From Streptomyces sp. GESEQ-35 (GTDB taxonomy: Bacteria > Actinomycetota > Actinomycetes > Streptomycetales > Streptomycetaceae), in the NCBI RefSeq assembly GCF_017948485.1, contig NZ_JAFFSX010000011.1:124001-188000 (forward strand): a stretch of 64,000 nt of DNA, in the 5' to 3' direction. Positions 24,853 to 33,311 of the stretch are shown here, piece after piece; position 1 is the stretch's first letter, and the number at the start of each line of letters is the position of its first letter. The notes under the pieces are model-generated. The model did no database searches, was not told the origin of the DNA, and saw nothing but the letters and a program-made list of their open reading frames with translations. Both the position numbers and the translations under genes were made by a program.

Positions 24853-25851
24853 GTGGCCGAGCTGTTCTACGACGCCGACGCCGACCTGTCCATCATCCAG
24901 GGCCGCAAGGTCGCGGTCATCGGTTACGGCAGCCAGGGCCACGCCCACGCGCTGTCGCTCCGTGACTCGGGAGTCGACGTCCGGGTCGGACTGCACGAGG
25001 GCTCCAAGTCCAAGGCGAAGGCCGAGGAGCAGGGCCTGCGCGTGGTCACCCCGGCCGAGGCCGCCGCCGAGGCCGACGTCATCATGATCCTCGTCCCGGA
25101 CCCGATCCAGGCCCAGGTCTACGAGGAGTCCATCAAGGACAACCTCAAGGACGGCGACGCCCTGTTCTTCGGCCACGGCCTGAACATCCGCTTCGACTTC
25201 ATCAAGCCGCCGGCCAACGTCGACGTCTGCATGGTCGCGCCCAAGGGCCCGGGCCACCTGGTGCGTCGTCAGTACGAGGAGGGCCGCGGTGTTCCGTGCA
25301 TCGTGGCCGTCGAGCAGGACCCGACGGGCAACGGCCTCAAGCTGGCCCTCTCGTACGCGAAGGGCATCGGTGGCACCCGCGCCGGCGTCATCAAGACGAC
25401 CTTCACCGAGGAGACCGAGACCGACCTGTTCGGTGAGCAGGCCGTCCTCTGCGGTGGTACGGCCGCGCTGGTCAAGGCCGGTTTCGAGACGCTGACCGAG
25501 GCCGGCTACCAGCCGGAGATCGCGTACTTCGAGTGCCTGCACGAGCTGAAGCTGATCGTCGACCTCATGTACGAGGGTGGCCTGGAGAAGATGCGCTGGT
25601 CCGTCTCCGAGACCGCCGAGTGGGGCGACTACGTCACCGGTCCGCGGATCATCACGGACGCCACCAAGGCCGAGATGAAGAAGGTCCTCGCCGAGATCCA
25701 GGACGGCACCTTCGCCCGTGAGTGGATGGCCGAGTACCACGGCGGTCTGAAGAAGTACAACGAGTACAAGCAGGCCGACGCGGAGTCCCTGCTGGAGACC
25801 ACCGGCAAGGACCTGCGCAAGCTGATGTCCTGGGTCGACGACGAGGCGTAA
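24853..25851 (+). CDS. ilvC: Ketol-acid reductoisomerase (NADP+)
   Basis: IlvC isomerises and reduces acetolactate or acetohydroxybutyrate to the dihydroxy acid. It is a class I (short) enzyme of 332 residues. The nucleotide-binding loop VAVIGYGSQGHAHALSLRDSG is near residues 19-39, and the metal-binding residues are in the EQAVLCGG and CLHELKLIVDLMYEGG segments. GTG 24853 follows AAGGAGAG. The 118-base gap to ilvN holds a hairpin, so a separate promoter is possible. Confidence 0.97.
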   Translation: MAELFYDADADLSIIQGRKVAVIGYGSQGHAHALSLRDSGVDVRVGLHEGSKSKAKAEEQGLRVVTPAEAAAEADVIMILVPDPIQAQVYEESIKDNLKDGDALFFGHGLNIRFDFIKPPANVDVCMVAPKGPGHLVRRQYEEGRGVPCIVAVEQDPTGNGLKLALSYAKGIGGTRAGVIKTTFTEETETDLFGEQAVLCGGTAALVKAGFETLTEAGYQPEIAYFECLHELKLIVDLMYEGGLEKMRWSVSETAEWGDYVTGPRIITDATKAEMKKVLAEIQDGTFAREWMAEYHGGLKKYNEYKQADAESLLETTGKDLRKLMSWVDDEA

Positions 25852-25865
25852 GTCTCGCGTTCCTC

Positions 25866-25898
25866 CGCGACGGTGCCGCCAGTGGGGGCGCCGTCGCG
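25866..25898 (+). terminator. ilvC terminator hairpin
   Basis: Arms CGCGACGGTGCC (25866-25877) and GGCGCCGTCGCG (25887-25898) pair fully with one G-T pair. It is followed by a GC-rich intergenic sequence of the type often seen between Streptomyces genes. Confidence 0.7.
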
Positions 25899-26114
25899 GG
25901 GCTCTGCCCCGGACCCCGCTCCTCAATCGCCGGAGGGGCTGAATTCGTCCGGGTGATCCTTCCGCAGAGGCGCAAGACTGTCTCCGCCGCCGCACTACAC
26001 TGCCGTACTACATACGCGTCAGGCCCACAGCGTCGTGCGTCTTCCACGCGGTAGCCCCCTCCACCGCATGCGGCCGTCGGGACGGCCGTCCGCATTGGAC
26101 ATGTGAGGACTCAC

Positions 26115-27704
26115 GTGAGCTCGAACCCCGTCGTACTCATTGCTGAAGAGCTGTCGCCCGCCACCGTCGACGCGTTGGGGCCGGACTTCGAGATCCGGCA
26201 CTGCAACGGAGCAGATCGAGCCGAACTGCTTCCGGCCATCGCCGACGTCGATGCGATCCTGGTCCGCTCCGCCACCAAGGTGGACGCCGAAGCGATCGCC
26301 GCCGCGAGCAGACTGAAGGTCGTCGCACGAGCCGGCGTCGGCCTGGACAACGTCGACGTCTCCGCCGCCACCAAGGCCGGCGTGATGGTCGTCAACGCCC
26401 CCACCTCGAACATCGTGACCGCCGCCGAGCTGGCCTGCGGTCTGATCCTCGCCACCGCCCGTAACATTCCGCAGGCGAACGCCGCGCTGAAGAACGGCGA
26501 GTGGAAGCGCAGCAAGTACACCGGCGTCGAGCTGGCCGAGAAGACCCTCGGTGTCGTCGGGCTCGGCCGTATCGGTGCGCTGGTCGCCCAGCGCATGTCC
26601 GCCTTCGGTATGAAGGTCGTCGCCTACGACCCCTACGTCCAGCCTGCTCGGGCCGCGCAGATGGGCGTCAAGGTGCTGTCGCTGGACGAGCTGCTCGAGG
26701 TCTCCGACTTCATCACCGTGCACCTGCCGAAGACCCCCGAGACCGTCGGTCTGATCGGCGACGAGGCGCTGCGCAAGGTCAAGCCGAGCGTCCGTGTCGT
26801 CAACGCCGCGCGGGGCGGGATCGTCGACGAGGAGGCGCTGTACTCCGCTCTCAAGGAGGGCCGGGTCGCCGGCGCCGGTCTCGACGTATACGCGAAGGAG
26901 CCCTGCACGGACTCCCCGCTGTTCGAGTTCGACCAGGTCGTCTCCACCCCGCACCTCGGCGCCTCCACCGACGAGGCGCAGGAGAAGGCCGGTATCGCCG
27001 TCGCCCGCTCGGTGCGTCTCGCGCTCGCCGGTGAGCTGGTCCCGGACGCGGTGAACGTCCAGGGCGGCGTCATCGCCGAGGACGTCAAGCCGGGTCTGCC
27101 GCTCGCCGAGCGCCTCGGCCGTATCTTCACCGCGCTCGCCGGTGAGGTCGCCGTCCGTCTCGACGTCGAGGTGTACGGCGAGATCACCCAGCACGATGTG
27201 AAGGTGCTGGAGCTCAGCGCCCTCAAAGGTGTCTTCGAAGACGTCGTCGACGAGACCGTCTCCTACGTCAACGCCCCCCTGTTCGCCCAGGAGCGTGGCG
27301 TCGAGGTCCGCCTGACGACATCGAGTGAGTCTCCCGACCACCGCAACGTCGTCACCGTGCGCGGCACGCTCAGCAGCGGTGAGGAGGTCTCCGTCTCCGG
27401 CACGCTGGCCGGTCCGAAGCACCTCCAGAAGATCGTCGCGGTCGGCGAGTACGACGTCGATCTCGCGCTCGCCGACCACATGGTGGTGCTGCGCTACGAG
27501 GACCGTCCGGGTGTCGTCGGCACCGTCGGCCGTATCTTCGGCGAGGCGGGCATCAACATCGCCGGTATGCAGGTGTCCCGTGCCATCGCCGGTGGCGAGG
27601 CGCTGGCCGTCCTGACGGTCGATGACACGGTGTCGCAGACCGTGCTGACCGAGGTGGCCGAGGAGATCGGCGCGACGTCGGCGCGTTCGGTGAACCTGGT
27701 CTGA
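26115..27704 (+). CDS. serA: D-3-phosphoglycerate dehydrogenase
   Basis: SerA oxidises 3-phosphoglycerate to 3-phosphohydroxypyruvate, the first step of serine synthesis. The 529-residue length marks the long actinobacterial type with catalytic, allosteric-substrate-binding and ACT domains. GVVGLGRIGALVA is the NAD site near residue 148. The catalytic residues are in NAARGGIVDEEAL and STPHLGAST. The C-terminal ACT domain starts MVVLRYEDRPGVVGTVGRIF, where serine should bind. GTG 26115 follows GTGAGGACTCAC; GTG 26103 is less likely. Confidence 0.96.
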   Translation: MSSNPVVLIAEELSPATVDALGPDFEIRHCNGADRAELLPAIADVDAILVRSATKVDAEAIAAASRLKVVARAGVGLDNVDVSAATKAGVMVVNAPTSNIVTAAELACGLILATARNIPQANAALKNGEWKRSKYTGVELAEKTLGVVGLGRIGALVAQRMSAFGMKVVAYDPYVQPARAAQMGVKVLSLDELLEVSDFITVHLPKTPETVGLIGDEALRKVKPSVRVVNAARGGIVDEEALYSALKEGRVAGAGLDVYAKEPCTDSPLFEFDQVVSTPHLGASTDEAQEKAGIAVARSVRLALAGELVPDAVNVQGGVIAEDVKPGLPLAERLGRIFTALAGEVAVRLDVEVYGEITQHDVKVLELSALKGVFEDVVDETVSYVNAPLFAQERGVEVRLTTSSESPDHRNVVTVRGTLSSGEEVSVSGTLAGPKHLQKIVAVGEYDVDLALADHMVVLRYEDRPGVVGTVGRIFGEAGINIAGMQVSRAIAGGEALAVLTVDDTVSQTVLTEVAEEIGATSARSVNLV

Positions 27705-27711
27705 GGCTGCC

Positions 27712-27739
27712 GGGTCCGGGGGCTGCCGCCCCCGGACCC
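27712..27739 (+). terminator. serA terminator hairpin
   Basis: Perfect 12-bp arms, GGGTCCGGGGGC and GCCCCCGGACCC, surround TGCC, eight bases after the serA stop. The convergent MFS gene ends at 27768, so it may serve both directions. Confidence 0.8.
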
Positions 27740-27767
27740 TCGCTTCGGCCCTGAACGGGACTCGTCC

Positions 27768-29306
27768 TCAGACGCCGGACGGGCTGAGCTTGCTCGGTTC
27801 GTCCGGCGTTTCGCATGCGCGCTCGTGCACCTCGACCCGCCGCAGCGTCACCGCGGCCAGCACCGCCGCCCCCGCCAGCAGTACCGCCCCGGCGATGGCA
27901 GCGCCCTGCATCCCGCTGGTGAACGCTTCCCGTGCGACCGTGGCCAGCCCCGGGACCTGGTCGGCGACCGCCAGCGCCCCGCCCAGCGTCTCCTGAGCCA
28001 CGGCCGGCGCCGAGTCCGGGATCTCATGGCGGTAGACCGCCGTACCGATGGAGCCGAGGACCGCCATCCCCAGTGCGCCGCCGAACTCCGCCCCCGTCTC
28101 CATCAGAGAGGACGCGGAACCCGCCCGCTCCACCGGGGCGGTGCCCATCGCGAGGTCCATGATCTGGGACATCACCACGACGCAGCCGACGGCGAGGACC
28201 GCGCACGCGACCAGCACCAGCACCAGCGAGTCCGTACCGGCGAGGGCCATCAGCCCGAAGCCCGACGCTGCGATCACAAACCCCGCGGTGACCACGTGGG
28301 CGCGGTCAACGCCCTTCTGCACCAGCTGGGTCGCGATCGGTGCCGCCGCCCCGATCGGCACCGACGGCAGGAGCGCCCAAAGGGCCGCCTCCAGCGCGCT
28401 CTTGTCGAGCACCGACTGGATGTACTGCGTGGTGAAGTAGGCCGAACCCATCACCCCGAACGCGGAGACGAGGTTCAGGGCGACCGAGGGGGCGAAGCCG
28501 CGGCCGCGGAACAGTGCCGGGGAGATCATCGGCGAGACCGTGGTGCGCTGGCGGTGCACGAAGAGGGCCGCGAAGAGCAGGCCGACGGTGATCGAGACGA
28601 CGTAGCGGACGTTCCAGCCCTCGGACGGGATCTCCTTCAGGCCGTAGACCACGGGGAGCACGGCCGCCATGGACAGCGGGACGCTCAGCCAGTCGAAGCG
28701 GCCCGGGGACGGGTTCCTCGACTCGGGAAGCAGCTTCGGGCCGAGGACCAGCAGCAGTGCCATCGCGGGCAGGTTGACCAGGAAGACCGAGCCCCACCAG
28801 AAGAAGTCGACCAGTACTCCGCTCATCACCGAGCCGAGTGCGATCCCGGCCGTCATCACGCCGGACCACATGCCGATCGCCTTCGCGCGCTGGGCGGGGT
28901 CGGTGAACATCGTGCGGAGCATGGCCATCGTCGACGGCATCAGGGTCGCGCCGCCGATGCCGAGGACCGCGCGTGCCGCGATCAGCATCTCGGCGCTGTT
29001 CGCGTACGCCGCGACCAGTGAGGCGGTGCCGAAGGCGGCGGCGCCGAGCAGCAGCAGCCGGCGGTGGCCGATGCGGTCGCCGATCGAGCCCATCGTCATC
29101 AGCAGGCCGGCCAGCGCGAACGCGTAGATGTCGAAGATCCACAGCTGTTGAGTGCCGCTCGGCTCCAGGTCCGCGCTGATCGCCGGGATCGCGAAGTAGA
29201 GGACTGAGACGTCCATGGAGACCAGCAGCAGCGGAAGCATCAGCACGCCGAGAGCGGTCCATTCGCGGCGGCCTGCGCGGGAGTTGGTCATCGGGTCCGT
29301 TGTCAT
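27768..29306 (-). CDS. MFS drug exporter, DHA2 (EmrB/QacA) family
   Basis: This 512-residue proton-coupled exporter has about 14 predicted helices. It shows the DHA2 pattern: LDI-like start LLLVSMDVSVLYFAIPAISADL, motif A GSIGDRIGHRRLLLLG near residues 73-88, and motif C-like MTAGIALGSVMSG. It probably expels drug-like compounds. It is divergent from a TetR gene across an 84-base gap holding a four-part operator. A promoter with TAGACA and TACATT, 17 bases apart, lies in that gap and predicts a start at the ATG, so the transcript may be leaderless. Confidence 0.92.
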   Translation of the reverse strand: MTTDPMTNSRAGRREWTALGVLMLPLLLVSMDVSVLYFAIPAISADLEPSGTQQLWIFDIYAFALAGLLMTMGSIGDRIGHRRLLLLGAAAFGTASLVAAYANSAEMLIAARAVLGIGGATLMPSTMAMLRTMFTDPAQRAKAIGMWSGVMTAGIALGSVMSGVLVDFFWWGSVFLVNLPAMALLLVLGPKLLPESRNPSPGRFDWLSVPLSMAAVLPVVYGLKEIPSEGWNVRYVVSITVGLLFAALFVHRQRTTVSPMISPALFRGRGFAPSVALNLVSAFGVMGSAYFTTQYIQSVLDKSALEAALWALLPSVPIGAAAPIATQLVQKGVDRAHVVTAGFVIAASGFGLMALAGTDSLVLVLVACAVLAVGCVVVMSQIMDLAMGTAPVERAGSASSLMETGAEFGGALGMAVLGSIGTAVYRHEIPDSAPAVAQETLGGALAVADQVPGLATVAREAFTSGMQGAAIAGAVLLAGAAVLAAVTLRRVEVHERACETPDEPSKLSPSGV

Positions 29307-29318
29307 GCCGGTGAATGT

Positions 29319-29365
29319 ACACGCGTCTTAAACGCTTGTCTATGACGCTTGTATAGGACGAGCGT
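29319..29365. promoter_or_regulatory. Four-half-site operator between MFS and TetR genes
   Basis: Four 8-base half-sites, ACACGCGT, ACGCTTGT, ACGCTTGT and ACGAGCGT, start at 29319, 29332, 29345 and 29358. Every gap is exactly 5 bases. Pairs 1-2 and 3-4 are each palindromes with one mismatch, and the whole array is symmetric. It overlaps the MFS promoter, so TetR repression of both genes is likely. Confidence 0.8.
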
Positions 29366-29390
29366 ATGGATGCGGAGTAGTCTGAGCGTC

Positions 29391-29975
29391 ATGGGACACC
29401 GTGAGGATCTGCTCGAGGGCGCCAAGCGCTGCCTGCTGGCGAAGGGGTTCGTGCGCACGACGGCGCGCGACATCGTCAAGGAGTCCGGGGCCAACCTGGC
29501 CTCGATCGGCTACCACTACGGCTCGAAGGACGCGTTGCTGGCGGAGGCCTACCTCGCTCTGGTCGGCGAGCTCTCCGACGCCTTCGACGGCGACGGGGCC
29601 GCCGAGAGCGCGACCGTGCCCGGCTCCGTCGAGCGCTTCCAGGAGGTTTGGTCGAACATCATCGGCACCATGCGGGGGCCCGGTTCGATGTGGCGGCTCA
29701 GCGTGGAGATCGTGGCCATGGGGGATCAACTGCCCGCGGTGCGCGACCATCTGGCGTCGCAGCAGCGGGACGCCGAGCGCGCTCTCGTGGCGCTCTTCAT
29801 GGGGGTGCCGGAGGACGAGATCCCCGACAAGACCCTGGACACTCTCGGAAGGTTCTACACGACGCTGATGACGGGCCTCATCGCGCAGTGGACCTTCGAC
29901 CCCGAGGGCGCGGCCGACGCCGACGCGCTCACCGAGGGACTGCGTCAGGTGATGGAGGCCGCCACTCGGAAGTGA
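29391..29975 (+). CDS. TetR family repressor, divergent from the MFS exporter
   Basis: The 194-residue protein has an N-terminal TetR helix-turn-helix (LLEGAKRCLLAKGFVRTTARDIVKESG, then LASIGYHYGSKDALL). The rest is an all-helical ligand-binding domain. It probably binds the four-half-site array just upstream and represses itself and the MFS exporter until an exported compound binds. ATG 29391 matches the family start; the frame from 29349 would begin inside the operator. Its last 47 bases overlap the end of the convergent ABC ATPase gene. Confidence 0.9.
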   Translation: MGHREDLLEGAKRCLLAKGFVRTTARDIVKESGANLASIGYHYGSKDALLAEAYLALVGELSDAFDGDGAAESATVPGSVERFQEVWSNIIGTMRGPGSMWRLSVEIVAMGDQLPAVRDHLASQQRDAERALVALFMGVPEDEIPDKTLDTLGRFYTTLMTGLIAQWTFDPEGAADADALTEGLRQVMEAATRK

Positions 29976-30636
29976 TGCTCCCGTCCCGCATCTCCACGAC
30001 CCGGTCCGCGAAGTGCCGTACGACTGCTCGATCGTGACAGATGAACAGGTAGCCGAGTCCCAGGTCGTCCTGGAGGTCGGCAAGCAGGTTCAGCACACCG
30101 GCTCGGACGGACGGGTCCAGGGCCGACACCGGCTCGTCCAGGATCAGCAGACGCGGGTCCGAGGCCAACGCGCGGGCGATTCCGGCGCGTTGGCACTGGC
30201 CGCCGGAGAGTTCGTGCGGGTGGCGGTCGCCGTACGACGCGTCGAGGCCGACCCGGTCGAGGAGTTCGGCCACCCGGGCGGGGCCGGTGGCGGCGGTCCA
30301 GCGGCCGTGGATCTTCAGGGGCTCGGCGATCGCGTCGCGGATGCGGTGGCGGGGGCTCAGGGAGCCGTAGGGGTCCTGGAAGACCGGCTGCATCCGGGGG
30401 CGGAGGGGGCGGAGTTCGCGGTCCGTCATGCTCGTCAACTCCCGTCCCTCGAAGTGCACTTCACCGCTGTTCGGACGACGCAGCTGGAGCACGGCCAGGG
30501 CGGTGGACGACTTGCCGCAGCCGGAAGGGCCGTTCAGGGCGAGGGTCTCGCCGCCTCCCAGTGAGAAGGAGACATGGTCCACTGCCACGACCGTGCCGTA
30601 GCGGACGACCAGGTCACGGACATCAAGAAGTGGCAC
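29929..30636 (-). CDS. Peptide/metallophore-type ABC transporter ATPase (DppF/OppF-like)
   Basis: The 235-residue ATPase has Walker A GPSGCGKSS near residue 38, VFQDPYGSL as the Q-loop, signature LSGGQCQRAGIARALA and Walker B LLILDEPVSALD. The QDPYGSLSPR motif is typical of the OppF/DppF/NikE group. It is shorter than most members, lacking the C-terminal oligopeptide extension. GTG 30636 overlaps the upstream ATPase gene by 14 bases, so it is the last gene of the operon. It overlaps tail to tail with the TetR gene by 47 bases. Confidence 0.9.
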   Translation of the reverse strand: MPLLDVRDLVVRYGTVVAVDHVSFSLGGGETLALNGPSGCGKSSTALAVLQLRRPNSGEVHFEGRELTSMTDRELRPLRPRMQPVFQDPYGSLSPRHRIRDAIAEPLKIHGRWTAATGPARVAELLDRVGLDASYGDRHPHELSGGQCQRAGIARALASDPRLLILDEPVSALDPSVRAGVLNLLADLQDDLGLGYLFICHDRAVVRHFADRVVEMRDGSITSEWRPPSPDAVPR

Positions 30637-31582
30637 GCTGCGTCTCCTGGAACGGGTGAGGGACGTCGGCCCAGCGGTGGCAGGCGATCAGCCGCCCCTC
30701 CACCTGCTGGGGTTCCGGTTCCGTCTCGTGACACGCGTCCGCCGCGAGCGGGCAGCGCGGGGCGAAGGCGCAGCCGGGCGGGAGTGCGCCCGGCGCGGGC
30801 GGGGTGCCCGGGAGGGTGGGGAGGTGGCGACCGGCGGGCACATTGCCGGGGAGCGATGCCAGCAGGCCTGCCGTGTACGGGGCCCGAGGGCGTGCCAACA
30901 CCTCGTCCGCCGGGCCGAGTTCGGTGACGCGTCCGGCATACATCACCAGCACACGGTCCGCGTGATCCCGTACGACGTCCATGTCGTGCGTGACCAGCAC
31001 CAGCGCGGCCCCGACGGCCTCGCGCCGCTCGCCGAGCAGCCGCAGCACCAGGTCACGGTGCTCCTCGTCGAGGGCGGTGGTCGGCTCGTCGGCGACGACG
31101 ACGTCCGGTTCGTTGACCGTGGCCATCGCGATCACCGCGCGCTGACGCATGCCGCCGGAGTACTCGTGCGGAAACGCCCGCGCCTTGCGTGCCGCATCCG
31201 GAATCCCCACCCGGTCGAGCGCGGCCACCGCCCGCGCCCTGGCCTCCTTGCGGGAGACGCCGGCCACCGACCGTACCGCGGCGGCGAGTTGGTCGCCCAC
31301 CGGGTGCACGGGGGAGAGGGCGGAGAGGGCGTCCTGCGGGACGAGCGCGATACGGCGGCCGCGCTGGGCCGACAGGTCCGGCCGGATCGTGCCGCTCGCC
31401 GTCGCTCCCGAAGGCAGCATCCCCAGCAGCGCGCGAGCAGTGAGCGACTTGCCCGCTCCCGACTCGCCCACCACGGCGAACACCTCGCGCGGGCGCACGT
31501 CGAAGGACACGCCGCGCACGGCCTCCACCCCGTCGAAGGCGATCCGCAGATCACGCACCGACAACAGCACGTCCGACTTCAC
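30623..31582 (-). CDS. Peptide/metallophore-type ABC transporter ATPase (DppD/OppD-like)
   Basis: The 319-residue ATPase has Walker A GESGAGKS, signature YSGGMRQRAVIAMA and Walker B VVVADEPTTALD. The C-terminal OppD-type extension contains PPGCAFAPRCPLAADAC, the cysteine-containing motif of the family. GTG 31582 was preferred over GTG 31603 because GGAAGGAGG lies just upstream of it. The start overlaps the end of the permease gene by 32 bases, which indicates tight coupling. Confidence 0.9.
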   Translation of the reverse strand: MKSDVLLSVRDLRIAFDGVEAVRGVSFDVRPREVFAVVGESGAGKSLTARALLGMLPSGATASGTIRPDLSAQRGRRIALVPQDALSALSPVHPVGDQLAAAVRSVAGVSRKEARARAVAALDRVGIPDAARKARAFPHEYSGGMRQRAVIAMATVNEPDVVVADEPTTALDEEHRDLVLRLLGERREAVGAALVLVTHDMDVVRDHADRVLVMYAGRVTELGPADEVLARPRAPYTAGLLASLPGNVPAGRHLPTLPGTPPAPGALPPGCAFAPRCPLAADACHETEPEPQQVEGRLIACHRWADVPHPFQETQRATS

Positions 31583-33311
31583 CGGGCGCCTCCTTCCTGG
31601 CACGGGTCACACGGGTCACGCGCTTTCCCTGCGCGTACGACGCTCCCGACACCGCAAGCCCCGCCAGCAGGGCCAGCGCCACGGCGGGCGCGAGGGCGGC
31701 CCACGGCGCGCGTTCCACATAGGCGCGCGACTCGTCGAGCAGCAGACCCCACTCGGGTGCCGGCGGCTGCGCCCCCAGGCCCAGGAAGCCCAGCGAGGCC
31801 AGGGCGAGGGCCATGCCGGGCAGCCGCAGCAGGGCGTGCCGGGCGACCGGCGCGGCCACGGACGGCAGCACATGCCGGGTCAGGATCCACGACGGCGGTG
31901 CGCCGATGGCCCGTTGGGCGGTGAGGAACGCCGACGCGCGTACCTCCTGCATCAGCGCCGCCGCATGGGCGGCCAACGGCGGCCAGGAGATCAGCGCGAC
32001 CGCGAAGGCCGCACCGCCGGTGCCGGGCCCGGCGGTGGCCGCGACCAGGATGCCGACGATCACCGGCGGCAGCGCGTTCGCGATGTCCGACGCACCCGCC
32101 GCGACGCCGGGGAGGAAGCCGAGGGCCAGCGCGAGCACCAGGCTGACCAGGCATACGGCGGCCGCGGTGCCGACCGTCGGAGCGGCGCCGTGCCCGAGCC
32201 GGGCGAGCACGTCACGGCCGAGTCCGTCGGTACCGAGCGGGTACGTCCACGAGGGCGCGGCCAGTCGGGCGGCCGTGTTCACGGCGTACGGATCTCGCAA
32301 CAGGCCCCAGCCGATGGCCACGGCAAGGACGGTGAACAGCGTCAACGGGATCGCCGGGTGGGTACGGACCGGCCGGACCGGCGGCAGCGAGAGTCCGGCG
32401 TCACGCAGAGCGGGCCCCAGCAGCCGGCGCCTCAGCAGCGCGGCCACGGCTCCCGTCACCAGACCCAGCGCCAACAGGGCGAGCACCGCCCCCTGGAGCA
32501 GCGGCAGGTCCTGCGACTTGGCCGCCCCCAGCGCCGTACGCCCGATGCCCGGCACCGCGAACACCGTCTCCACCGCCACCGCACCCCCGGTCAGACCGAC
32601 GGCCGCCATCCCGAACTGCGGTACCAGCGGTGGCAGTACGCGCCGCAGAGCGGCCGCCGCGATACGCGCCCTGCCCACCCCGGCGCCCCGCCACATCTCC
32701 ACCCACCGCTCGTCCAGCACGGCGGGCAGCGCGTCCGCGACCAGCCGGCCCAGGATGCCACCCGCCGGGACGCCGAGCGCGAGCGCGGGCAGGACCATGT
32801 ACTCGGGCCCCTGCCAGCCCGACGTCGGCAGCCACCCCAGCCACACCCCGCACACCAGCAACGCGACCGTGGCCAGCAGGAATTCGGGCACGGCGGCCAG
32901 CATCGCGGCCCCCGCCCCGGCCGACCTGCGCCCCCGTACCAGCACGGGCGCGACCAGCACGCAGGCCAGCACCACCGCGAAGCCGAAGGCCGCGCCCATC
33001 AGCCCCAGCGACACCTGGAGCCCGGCGGCGACCGACGGCAGCACGTCGGTCCCCGACACCCACGACGTCCCGAGGTCCCCGCGCAGCAGGCCGGACGCCC
33101 ACTTCCCCAACAGGGTCAACGGCCCCGCGTCCAGCCCGAGATCCCGTCGTACGGCGTCCAGGGCTTCCTTCGTCGGCTCCTGCTCGGCGGACCGGGCCCG
33201 CAGGACCGTCAGTGCGGGGTCCTTGCCGGAGAGCCAGGGCAGCAGGCCCACGGCGGCCAGGACCGCGACGAGACACAGGGCCCGGGTCGACCCGGCGGCG
33301 GTCGGCCTCAC
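31551..33311 (-). CDS. Fused ABC permease (DppB-like plus DppC-like in one chain)
   Basis: The 586-residue protein joins two permeases that are normally separate. Residues 1-310 look like the DppB/OppB type, with a signal-anchor helix, a periplasmic loop (RRDLGLDAGPLTLLGKW, then LRGDLGTSWV) and the cytoplasmic EAA-like loop near AGVGRARIAAAALRRVLPPL. Residues 315-586 look like the DppC type: LFTVLAVAIGWGLLRDPYA, LGTDGLGRDVLARLGHGA, then RAIGAPPSWILTRHVLPSV as the second EAA loop. The GTG start overlaps the upstream binding-protein stop (GTGA). No frameshift is visible, and both halves keep their family loops. Confidence 0.85.
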   Translation of the reverse strand: MRPTAAGSTRALCLVAVLAAVGLLPWLSGKDPALTVLRARSAEQEPTKEALDAVRRDLGLDAGPLTLLGKWASGLLRGDLGTSWVSGTDVLPSVAAGLQVSLGLMGAAFGFAVVLACVLVAPVLVRGRRSAGAGAAMLAAVPEFLLATVALLVCGVWLGWLPTSGWQGPEYMVLPALALGVPAGGILGRLVADALPAVLDERWVEMWRGAGVGRARIAAAALRRVLPPLVPQFGMAAVGLTGGAVAVETVFAVPGIGRTALGAAKSQDLPLLQGAVLALLALGLVTGAVAALLRRRLLGPALRDAGLSLPPVRPVRTHPAIPLTLFTVLAVAIGWGLLRDPYAVNTAARLAAPSWTYPLGTDGLGRDVLARLGHGAAPTVGTAAAVCLVSLVLALALGFLPGVAAGASDIANALPPVIVGILVAATAGPGTGGAAFAVALISWPPLAAHAAALMQEVRASAFLTAQRAIGAPPSWILTRHVLPSVAAPVARHALLRLPGMALALASLGFLGLGAQPPAPEWGLLLDESRAYVERAPWAALAPAVALALLAGLAVSGASYAQGKRVTRVTRARKEAPGEVGRAVVGA

